Source: Pigoraptor vietnamica (Eukaryota > Opisthokonta > Filasterea). From it: a DNA stretch of 13,522 bases. The notes beneath the pieces are model-generated. The model saw only the letters and a program-made list of their open reading frames with translations, did not search any database and was not told where the DNA came from. Shown here piece after piece: positions 1 to 6,942 of the stretch. Positions within the stretch are counted from its first letter, which is position 1. Each line of letters begins with the position of its first letter. The stretch covers positions 1-13,522 of the forward strand of contig CALSCQ010002028.1 in assembly GCA_943704525.1 (NCBI GenBank). Direction: 5' to 3'. Made by a program: the position numbers and the translations under genes.

Positions 1-754
1 AGAGTTCGTGCTCTCTTCAAGATCTACGTGCATCTCGAGCCTCGACGCTCCGGTCGACACTCTAGCGCCAGTCCGTCGTGCGCAAAGCGACAAGACTTCC
101 GGTACACGTGTCCCCGTCGCGTACCACTTCGTGCTCCACTTCGCTCCACTTCTTCTTTCGCTCCTCGCTTCGTGCCGCGCGTTCTACCTCTCCTTTCTTC
201 GCTTCAACCTCCGCTACGTACTGTGCGTGTCTACGCTACGTTTATTCGCTCTTCGTTCCGCAAGTTCCCGCGTGCAAGTTCTACCTTTCTTCCGTGCTTC
301 GCGCCGCGCTCCACTTCATTCGTCGCTTCGACCCGACCAAGTGATCCTGCCGAGCTCTCGCTAGCTTCGTCGGCTACGACTGCCTGTCCCCAGGAAGCGC
401 GAGCTCGCTTCCTAACACCATTTCACCAAAAAAGGCATTTTGGCTAATGAACGAATGTCCAGACATAGGTAACCGGTGGCCTCTGGTATTTTGCTGCAAC
501 TACTATTGGTGCTGCAGCTGCTGCAACTCGCGGCGCAGTGCAGCGCGACAACGGACACTCTGAATACACTGGCTCGTAGTGCCCCCAATGCCCCTAGTGC
601 CTCTGCGCTTACTCGCCGCCGAGCAAAGATTTGCAGCTAAGCCAGTGAGGCGAGTGTGTGCGTTTGAGGATATCAGTCAGCCTTTCCCTTGTCAGCACTT
701 GCCGTCGCGCCTTTGGTTAGGGCGCTCTTCCAAGCCACACGATAAGATCACACG
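1..754. other. Pyrimidine-rich intergenic DNA and upstream leader of the F-box/Sel1 gene
   Basis: No gene is supported here. From about 110 to 360 the plus strand is strongly C+T rich and built of degenerate pieces such as CGCTCCACTTC and CGCTTCG, so the overlapping open frames (Arg/Ser/Leu rich) read as low-complexity artefacts. A GC-rich inverted repeat sits at 392-413. From about 490 to 620 there are short CTGCTGCAAC-like and TAGTGCC-like reiterations. The stretch ends at a good splice donor, CACG|GTAAGC, at 754/755, so its last part is probably a non-coding first exon of the gene that starts at 1086. I see no TATA box I would defend. Confidence 0.5.
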
Positions 755-1039
755 GTAAGCTTGTGAACGAGGTACTGGTTGTGTGTGTGTGTGGGTCAAT
801 GTGCGTGAGCCATGCATCTATTGCGTGTGTGCCACAATCAGTGCCGCTGGTGTCGCATCAGAGTGTGTGTGCGTGTGTGTGCGGTTGCGTACGCTTTCTT
901 TAAGGGCCAGTGTGTGTGTGCGGTTGCGTACACTTTCTTTAAGGGCCAGTGGGTCGCACGTAGCATCATAGTGTCAGTTGGGTGTTTGTGCCGTTGTTGC
1001 CATTTCTTCGCTTTCTGATATCTCCCAGGCCTTTCGCAG
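755..1039 (+). other. Probable 5' UTR intron of the F-box/Sel1 gene
   Basis: A strong donor GTAAGC at 755 and pyrimidine-rich acceptors ending at 1028 (CTCCCAG) or 1039 (TTTCGCAG) frame a GT..AG segment of 274 or 285 bases just before the ATG at 1086. It holds TG-repeat tracts, as do several introns inside the coding genes of this window. No ATG lies shortly before the donor, so the upstream exon is more likely untranslated than coding. This is inferred from splice consensus only. Confidence 0.4.
872..949 (+). repeat. 39-bp tandem duplication, two copies
   Basis: Two adjacent 39-base units (872-910 and 911-949) each consist of a TG run followed by CGGTTGCGTAC and CTTTCTTTAAGGGCCAG. They differ at about two positions. 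They lie inside the proposed 5' UTR intron and look like a slippage or unequal-exchange duplication anchored in the TG tract. Confidence 0.85.
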
Positions 1040-1085
1040 TCCCTCTGGGTGGCGCTGGCCGGGCCGTTCTCTTTATCTATCGACA

Positions 1086-2033
1086 ATGTCCAGCGAAGCT
1101 TCCCACCGCACAGAGCCACCCATGTCTTCCCTCGATTCGCCCTCGATCACCCCGCCAAACCTCGACACGCTCCCGCCGGAGACTATTGTCGTCCACGTGC
1201 TGCCCTATCTGTCGAACGGCGAAAAGGGCGCTCTCGCCAAGACATGCAGTCGCCTCCTTCGCCTCCTTCGCCACGAGCGCGTCTATCGCTTATCGGCGCC
1301 GTGCACTCGCAAGTACCTTGAGGACGTCGCCTTTTGCGAGGAAGTGAAGGCGCGCATTCCCGCGGGAAAACTCGTGCTGTGTCTCTTTGGGTGTGCGATA
1401 CAGGCGTTTCACTTTATGTTCAAATTCAACAGCGCACGGACGCTCTTCGCAGAGGTCCTCGCGGACGAAAGCGCGACTGAAGTGGAGAAGGCGCGCGCGC
1501 GATTGTCCCTCTTCGTGCTCTATTGCATGCAATGGGGCGGGCCGGCCGATGTCAAAGCCGAGGCGCAACGCAGAGTGGCTGCACGTGCAAGTGCGCCGGC
1601 TCTCCTTCGCGCTGGCGACGAGCGCGACCCCGTGCATGCGTTCGAGATGGGCATTTGCCACTTTTTTGGCATTGGGACCAAAGTGGACGTTGACGCGGCG
1701 CATTCACTCTTCGTCACCTCTGCGAACGGCGGGTGTGCGGCAGGCCTTTACTTCCTCGGCAAGTGCCTGTTGAAGCCCTCTTTGACAGCCGCGCCACGTG
1801 ACCCGTCGACGGCGGCCGCGCACTTTGCGACGGCGGCTGCGATGGGCCATTATGGGGCGACATTCGAGCTGGGCGACTGCTTCTACTATGGCAGAGGGGT
1901 GTCTCGTTTCGAGAGGGGCGGCGTTGCGCTCATTCGGAGTGCGGCAGTGGACGAGGGCGACTGGCGTGCGAAGGAATGGCTGGGGAGGACGCATTTTGAG
2001 CTCGCGCTAAGGGACCTTTGGCCAAGCGTTTGA
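1086..2033 (+). CDS. F-box protein with Sel1-like repeats
   Basis: Single-exon gene of 315 residues ending in TGA. Residues 27-68 form an F-box-like segment (LDTLPPETIVVHVLPYL, then a CSRLLRLLRHERVY helix). The middle is helical, and residues about 182-308 hold three to four Sel1-type repeats, seen as alternating G-I-CHFFGIG, AAHSLF, AAAHFATAAAMGHYGA and GDCFYYGRGVSR pieces. F-box proteins bind SKP1 in SCF ubiquitin ligases, and Sel1 repeats form a TPR-like solenoid for partner binding; a substrate-adaptor role is inferred. The open frame extends 36 codons upstream without an ATG. I chose 1086 because it is the first ATG in frame and lies just after the proposed leader-intron acceptor. The next in-frame ATG gives MSSLDSPS at residue 13. 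The gene converges with the Myb-like gene, whose stop is about 290 bases away. Confidence 0.85.
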   Translation: MSSEASHRTEPPMSSLDSPSITPPNLDTLPPETIVVHVLPYLSNGEKGALAKTCSRLLRLLRHERVYRLSAPCTRKYLEDVAFCEEVKARIPAGKLVLCLFGCAIQAFHFMFKFNSARTLFAEVLADESATEVEKARARLSLFVLYCMQWGGPADVKAEAQRRVAARASAPALLRAGDERDPVHAFEMGICHFFGIGTKVDVDAAHSLFVTSANGGCAAGLYFLGKCLLKPSLTAAPRDPSTAAAHFATAAAMGHYGATFELGDCFYYGRGVSRFERGGVALIRSAAVDEGDWRAKEWLGRTHFELALRDLWPSV

Positions 2034-2092
2034 AAATGAATGCGCCAATTTGCATACAGTGCGCGTCTTTGCGCAGTCGGCTGTTGTCTCTG

Positions 2093-2180
2093 CGATTGTG
2101 CGTGCCATGGAATGTCAGTGTCCGTTGAATGGGGAGCGATTGTGCGTGCCATGGAATGTCAGTGTCCGTTGAATGGGGAG
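2093..2180 (+). repeat. Perfect 44-bp tandem duplication
   Basis: Two identical 44-base units (2093-2136, 2137-2180) begin CGATTGTGCGTGCCATGG, and two further bases match after the second. They lie 60 bases after the stop of the F-box/Sel1 gene, in the short convergent intergenic space, and probably fall within its 3' UTR. Perfect identity suggests a recent duplication. Confidence 0.95.
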
Positions 2181-2322
2181 CGTACAATACTTCCTCCGCA
2201 GTGACCGTGTGGCGCGCGACTACCACTGAATGCAAACCGCGTATGACGTGCGTCAATTGCGATTCGCGTTTTTCTGACGTTGCGTCATGGTACATTTGCG
2301 TTTTAGGCCGTTTTGTCGGTGT

Positions 2323-3774
2323 TCATTTTTTGGAGAGAGCAAGAAACGGCTTGAGCGACGGGTGGTTCGCCACCGCAGCGATGGGTTGCGATCGCCCGAG
2401 CCCAATCGGACGCACGTCGTGCATCTTGGCAAAGACGACGAGCCGTGCGCCGTGCGTCCACGCCTCCCGGGCGGTCGTCGGCAATATCTGTCGGCGAAAC
2501 GCGTCCAGCGCCGCCCGCCGCTCTGCACCGCTTGCCAGGTCAAAACGGCGCCAGTCGATGTGGGATGGGTCGTCGGCGCCCAATTCGAGAGCAACAAACG
2601 CACGAAGTATAGAGAGAATATTGGACACGCTGAGTGGAGTGGGCGAGTCCCGCACGACAGCGCACGCCGTTTCCACGAACACGCGCTCAGAGGAACCGTC
2701 CGCACTAATGGAGGACAGCACACGGGCGGCAGTCTGAAAGTCAACTACCGGTCGAAGCCATGGTGGAAGGAACTTGTCGTACGCACGCGCCAAACTCGGA
2801 GGCGAAAACAGGGGCAACACATCGGCCGCAATCTTCGCAAAATCTCGACCGTGCCGCGCTACGGCGTCCACAAGCAGGCGCACGTCGTCGTCCGCGAGGG
2901 GCGGTTCGGGAACCACAAACAACGCTTTCCGCAATCGATAAATAAGCGACTCGGATACCTTGAGACGACTTGCGATGAGAGCCAGCGAATTGCCTGGCGC
3001 TGCGACCAACTCGAGGAAGCGCCGGCGGTCCTCTTCCGTCCACGCAACATTCGGCAGCGACTCTGACGTGAGCTCTTGCCACCGGGCACGCAGAGAATAA
3101 ACGGATCGGCGCAGCCCCATTCGCGCCGACAGAAACGAAAACTGTTTTCCGAAACGCGCCGCGTGCGATAGGATGAGCGCATCCTCCTCCGACGAGAATG
3201 TGCCCGCATGGCGATGCGACAGCAGTGAAATCGCGCGACGCCGCAAAACCGGCCAGGGTACGCCGAGCACTTGAACGAGTTGCCTTCGCGGCACACGCGC
3301 CTTGAGAAGTGCGATCAGCTTTCGATCCTCGGAGCCCACAGGCACGCCTCCTCGCACCGCAGCAACGTTCACAGACGCCATCTCGTCCAGCAACTTCTGG
3401 TACGATATAGAGAACAGGCGCTTGGGGAGTGCGCGTGCGGGCTTGGCGTGACCGAGCAGCGACGCATTGCAGAAAACACGCCGAGCCGTGCGATAGAGCT
3501 CCGTGTTTACGAGATTTCCGAAATCCTCTGGTGCCATCCCTTTCGGCCACCCATGCAGCCGACGTCGACGGCCTGTGGTGGCGAGCACAGCGAGCGATGC
3601 GGACGAGGCATGGCTGCTAGCAGTCACCTTCTCGGCGGCGCTGCCGAGCGCGGCCTTGCCTTCCGCGGTGTGCACGCCACGCGCGCACTTGTGACGAGAC
3701 GCTCCCCTCCATGGGAGCCTGGGGAGCCAACAACGACTCTCCTTGCACGCGCGCAACAGCAGCGCGACTGTCAT
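2323..3774 (-). CDS. Myb/SANT-like multi-repeat protein with putative mitochondrial presequence
   Basis: Single-exon gene of 483 residues, stop TGA. Residues 191-236 (GTFSSEEDALILSHAARFGK, later a W at 232) are a clear Myb/SANT-like helix-turn-helix repeat. A second lies at 244-286 (WTEEDRRRFLELVAA), a third at about 292-340 (ADDDVRLLVDAVARHGRDF), and a weak one at about 147-185. Such repeats usually bind DNA. The first 40 residues are rich in Arg, Lys, Leu, Trp and Ser with a single acidic residue (E12) before E38, and RGVHTAEGK resembles a matrix-protease cleavage site, so import into mitochondria is a real possibility. The frame stays open 44 codons upstream to an ATG at 3906; I prefer 3774 because the presequence-like segment begins there and the longer form would run over the CRE-bearing divergent promoter. 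I do not recognise a named family for the C-terminal 140 residues. A nuclear Myb protein is the alternative. Confidence 0.8.
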   Translation of the reverse strand: MTVALLLRACKESRCWLPRLPWRGASRHKCARGVHTAEGKAALGSAAEKVTASSHASSASLAVLATTGRRRRLHGWPKGMAPEDFGNLVNTELYRTARRVFCNASLLGHAKPARALPKRLFSISYQKLLDEMASVNVAAVRGGVPVGSEDRKLIALLKARVPRRQLVQVLGVPWPVLRRRAISLLSHRHAGTFSSEEDALILSHAARFGKQFSFLSARMGLRRSVYSLRARWQELTSESLPNVAWTEEDRRRFLELVAAPGNSLALIASRLKVSESLIYRLRKALFVVPEPPLADDDVRLLVDAVARHGRDFAKIAADVLPLFSPPSLARAYDKFLPPWLRPVVDFQTAARVLSSISADGSSERVFVETACAVVRDSPTPLSVSNILSILRAFVALELGADDPSHIDWRRFDLASGAERRAALDAFRRQILPTTAREAWTHGARLVVFAKMHDVRPIGLGRSQPIAAVANHPSLKPFLALSKK

Positions 3775-3989
3775 GGCGTGCGCAGGGCAGAGTGTGCCAA
3801 TACTGTTCTCATTTTCAATATTGGGCGGTGATGATGTCACGATGACGATACATGCTGATGACGTCATTGTTGGTTGGCGCCAGCCGCAGTTCATGAACGG
3901 TTTCAAACAGCTGTGAGCGTAATCGCCGACAGTCGCGTGCGCTTCTTCTTTCTGTCCTTCGTGTTCGCGTTGTGTTGTGCGTAGGAAAA
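3775..3989. promoter_or_regulatory. Divergent promoter with CRE-type palindrome
   Basis: This 215-base gap separates two start codons on opposite strands (Myb-like gene leftward, BAH gene rightward). It contains the palindrome ATGACGTCAT at 3858-3867, the classic CREB/ATF bZIP site, a related TGATGTCA at 3832-3839, ATTGGGCGG at about 3820-3828 (an inverted CCAAT core joined to a GC box) and TTGGCGCC at about 3874-3881 (E2F-like). Motif matches are seen directly; use by these factors is inferred. No TATA box is evident. Confidence 0.5.
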
Positions 3990-5631
3990 ATGGACACGCT
4001 TCGCAGCTTCATTAGGCGTGTGAGGTGAGTGGCCTTTTGCCAATCTCTTTGGGACGCGCCGGAATCCGTTGTGTGACGGGTAGCGTGTGTGCAACATGTG
4101 TGCGTGTTAAGGATGCAATACTTCAAGCGACGTTGTAGTTTTCCTCCGCAAACCTTCTCTGTGTCACTAAACTTGTGAGCGATGTGCGTGACTCGAGCTG
4201 ATCTTGGGCTGTTCGACTGCAGTGGCTTTGGGGCAAACGAGTCGCCCGATACGGCCCCTTCGCCGCGCAAGTCGAATGAGGTAGGCCTCGTTTTTGGAGG
4301 CATTGGTGTTTCGTATGGTCTTGCGTTCGAACCTCTTCGTGCCCCATTTTTTTCCCGCCAATTTTTGTCTCTCAATTCCCACTTCAGCCTGTAACTCGCT
4401 CCCTGTGCGGCGTGCACACGCGCAGGGACCCCTCTCGCCAGAGTTTGCGAAGCAGGAGCCACGGCCGTCCCTCGCCCGCGAGCCCCTCAAGCGGAGCTCT
4501 CGCGAGGACGCGACTGGCGAGAGCACTCGCAAACGGCCCGCCGAGGATCATCCCGCCGTGGATCTGGACCTTGCGAAGCGCCAGCGGACGGCTGCCAAAT
4601 CCGCGGAGCAGAAAATTTCGACGGCGAGTCGCCCGCGTGAACGGAAGGCGAAGGCGGCCGGTGCGGCGACGGAGACAAAGGCGAAAGCGACACAGCGGGG
4701 GACCAAGGGGAGGGGACGCCCGGCGAAGTCTGCGCCGAAAGAGGCGGCATCGCCACGCAAGGACATTGACATCGAGCCTGGACGGGCGTGTGAGTGTGTG
4801 CTGCATCTGCGCTCTGGCTGTTTTGTTCCGTTGACACAGCAATATTCGTCTTGCGTTACTTTCCTCTTACGCGCACTTGCTGCAAACGTGCGCGAGCCTA
4901 TCTCCCTTAGTTGATCTCACGCAACTCTGGACACGCAATCGTGCACGCGTTGACCCTCACGCAACCCACTCCGCATGTCGCAGACTTTGTGCGGCTTACG
5001 GGTTCGCGTGAGCCCGGCATTGTCCTCGTGGATGCCCTCAAGGGCGGGAATGTGAAGGGGCGCTGGCTCTACCGCCAGTCGGACGTTCCCGCCACTGTGA
5101 AGAGGTGCGCCGGCGCTCGCGCTGTCCGCCTGCGTGTGTGCATTATTTTTGGCGTTCTTTGAACATGTAAATTCTGCGTATGCGATTGCGCGGCTCTTGC
5201 TCCCCCTGGGGCGACATACCGTGCACACGCACACACGCACACACATACACACGCATACACACGCGCACACACACATTCACAGCACACACACACACACATT
5301 CACATACACACGCACACGCACACCATGCCATGTGACATGATAACCCATCGAAGTGTTTTCTATCGCTCTCTTGCTCAATGTTCCCATTCGCAGGCCGAGC
5401 ATTATCTCGACCGAGGAAGTGTTCGATTCGAATGACACGTGCTCCATCGAGGCGGACACCGTGGAGGACGACTGCGGCATCTGCGTGAGCGTCGACGACT
5501 TTGTGTCGTCCGGACGCGCGGGGTTCCTCTGCCGCCCGCACGTGCTCTACTACGACGCCGTGAGCACGCAGTTTGTGTTGCGCAAGAAGACGCCGCGGAA
5601 CAAGAAGGACTTTGTGAATCCGGACAACTGA
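3990..5631 (+). CDS. AT-hook and BAH-domain chromatin protein, five exons
   Basis: Reconstructed exons: 3990-4024, 4223-4280, 4426-4789, 4984-5104 and 5394-5631. Donors are GTGAGT, GTAGGC, GTGAGT, GTGCGC, each acceptor ends in CAG, and all phases agree, giving 271 residues and a TGA stop. Residues 32-143 are basic and disordered-looking (Lys/Arg/Ala/Pro) with an AT-hook core GRGRP at 126-130 and basic clusters KRQR and RKRP that could act as nuclear signals. Residues about 144-250 match a BAH domain: DIDIEPGRAYFVRL, GIVLVDALKG, the RWLYRQSDV strand, EVFDSND and the closing GICVSVDDF. BAH domains read chromatin or mediate contacts in silencing and replication complexes; the partner here is unknown. 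Joining exon 3 to 4 restores the AYFVRL strand and joining 4 to 5 restores VKRPSII, which supports these junctions. Exons 1 and 2 are less certain, since an alternative start exists at 4294 in the exon 3 frame. Confidence 0.75.
5105..5393 (+). other. Intron 4 of the BAH gene, holding a CA-rich repeat
   Basis: The donor AAGAG|GTGCGC at 5104/5105 and the acceptor CCATTCGCAG ending at 5393 join in phase 2 to give an arginine codon inside the BAH domain. The interior holds an interrupted (CA)n tract from 5222 to 5323 in the sense orientation. Confidence 0.75.
5222..5323 (+). repeat. Interrupted (CA)n microsatellite inside an intron
   Basis: About 100 bases of CA dinucleotides interrupted by CG, TA and TTCA steps. 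It lies wholly within intron 4 of the BAH gene, so open frames reading Cys-Val or His-Thr runs here are artefacts. Confidence 0.9.
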
Positions 5632-6044
5632 GCCGTCGCTGGAAAATGGATCGCGAACACGTCGTCGAGGCCGCTTGGCGCCTGTCTTCGTGTTTGGGTT
5701 AAGACGTCCAGTGCTGTTTGTGGCGTCGTCGCTCTCATGTTCCCCGCCGCGCTGTGTAGTGTTGGCGTGTGTTCTGTGGGTTTCGCGCGACTATGCCTTG
5801 GCCTCTGGGTTCTATGCCGGTTCGTTTTTCACAACTTTTTTTTTCTCGTTTTGCGTGTGTTGCCTATCGAATTCTTTTGGCGTTTCGTCGCGTGCGGCGC
5901 GTGCACTCCCACAATGAGATTTGCCTCCCTTGTTCAGTTTTTGGTGCGCTACTATGTCATGTCGAGGGTGGGTGACCGCGTAAAGCCATTTCGCGTCTGG
6001 CTCCGTTGTTCCAGTCCTATACGCCGCCCAACGCAACGCTGTCG

Positions 6045-6129
6045 TACACACACACACACAGTCACGCACGTACACACAACCACACACACGCACACACACA
6101 GACACACACACACACACGACATACACACC

Positions 6130-6176
<47 letters not shown>

Positions 6177-6200
6177 GTACGCAAACACACACACACACAA
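6045..6200 (+). repeat. (CA)n microsatellite array
   Basis: About 155 bases of nearly pure CA with scattered G and T substitutions. The purest block is around 6131-6174. It lies between the BAH and F-box/LRR genes. Confidence 0.95.
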
Positions 6201-6648
6201 CATAGGTTGAATATCAGCGATGTACGGACTCCGCCATTAGGCGGAATTCGCGGAATGCGAGCACTGAAACCCCATTCACCGCGCACAGGGGCACTTGCTT
6301 TGCCAAAGCCACGCACGCGCATCCCTTCGTCTTATTCGCCGTATTCTCACTCCCTCTTCTCCCAAGTGCTAGATGTCAACGCAGACTCTGATGTTGCCGT
6401 TTCAAATCCATCTCCCACTCTCGAGGGCATAGCGTCCGCACGGTACGTGTCCATGTGCGCGTGAGTGTACGTTTATGTCCCCACCTGTGTGCGCTTGAGG
6501 ACCCACAGTTCATGCTGGCTAAAGTGTGTAAGTGAATCGCAGAGGCGATTAAGAGTGAGAGTGCGGCGGCGTGTGCAAAATTTCAGTGACGCAGACAAAC
6601 ACCCCGGCTGAAACCGCGATCGATCGGAACGCCCGAGCGCGAAAGCGG

Positions 6649-6770
6649 ACACACACACACACACACACGCACACAAGCACACACGTAGGGATTTATTCAA
6701 GAACACACACATACACACACTCAAACCACACGCACGCACACACGCACGCATACACACTCATACACTCATA
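6649..6770 (+). repeat. Interrupted (CA)n microsatellite
   Basis: Two CA-rich blocks (6649-6685 and about 6702-6770) are separated by a short unique piece containing TAGGGATTTATTC. Interruptions are frequent, so this is an older or decayed array upstream of the F-box/LRR gene. Confidence 0.9.
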
Positions 6771-6942
6771 CGCTTGCCTTTGGGCTTGCAGCACACGCTT
6801 CCGCCCCACTCATAACGCTGTTGTCTTGTCACTTTATCAACGCCAAGTCAGGCGTCCCCTCTTCAATCTCGTGTTCTTCAGAGAGACTTGAGAGCAAGAG
6901 ATTGGGAAGTGGGAGAGAAGTTGGCCTGCCACGTCGTGCCCA

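Larger units (their letters stand above)
5632..6942. other. Intergenic DNA with CA repeats; possible leader exon of the F-box/LRR gene
   Basis: No protein gene is supported. From 5632 to about 6040 the sequence is mixed, with T-rich pieces. Long CA arrays occupy 6045-6200 and 6649-6770. A segment at 6385-6442 is bracketed by a pyrimidine-rich tract plus ACGCAG acceptor and a CACG|GTACGT donor, and a second acceptor TTCTTCAG ends at 6881. Together these could be a non-coding exon spliced to the leader of the gene starting at 6943. The His-Thr and Cys-Val open frames across the arrays are repeat artefacts. Confidence 0.5.

Noticed and set aside
28-447. Arg/Ser-rich plus-strand frames at the left edge
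   Set aside because: They come from a pyrimidine-rich low-complexity stretch; three overlapping frames are open at once, which points to composition and not coding.
2129-3066. Plus-strand frames opposite the Myb-like gene
   Set aside because: They show no domain signatures, and part arises from the 44-bp duplication; the minus-strand frame is longer and has Myb-like repeats.
5952-6322. Long Cys-Val or His-Thr open frames across the CA arrays (also near 5069-5340, 9598-9964 and 13089-13521)
   Set aside because: They are translations of dinucleotide repeats with no domain content, and several lie inside introns.
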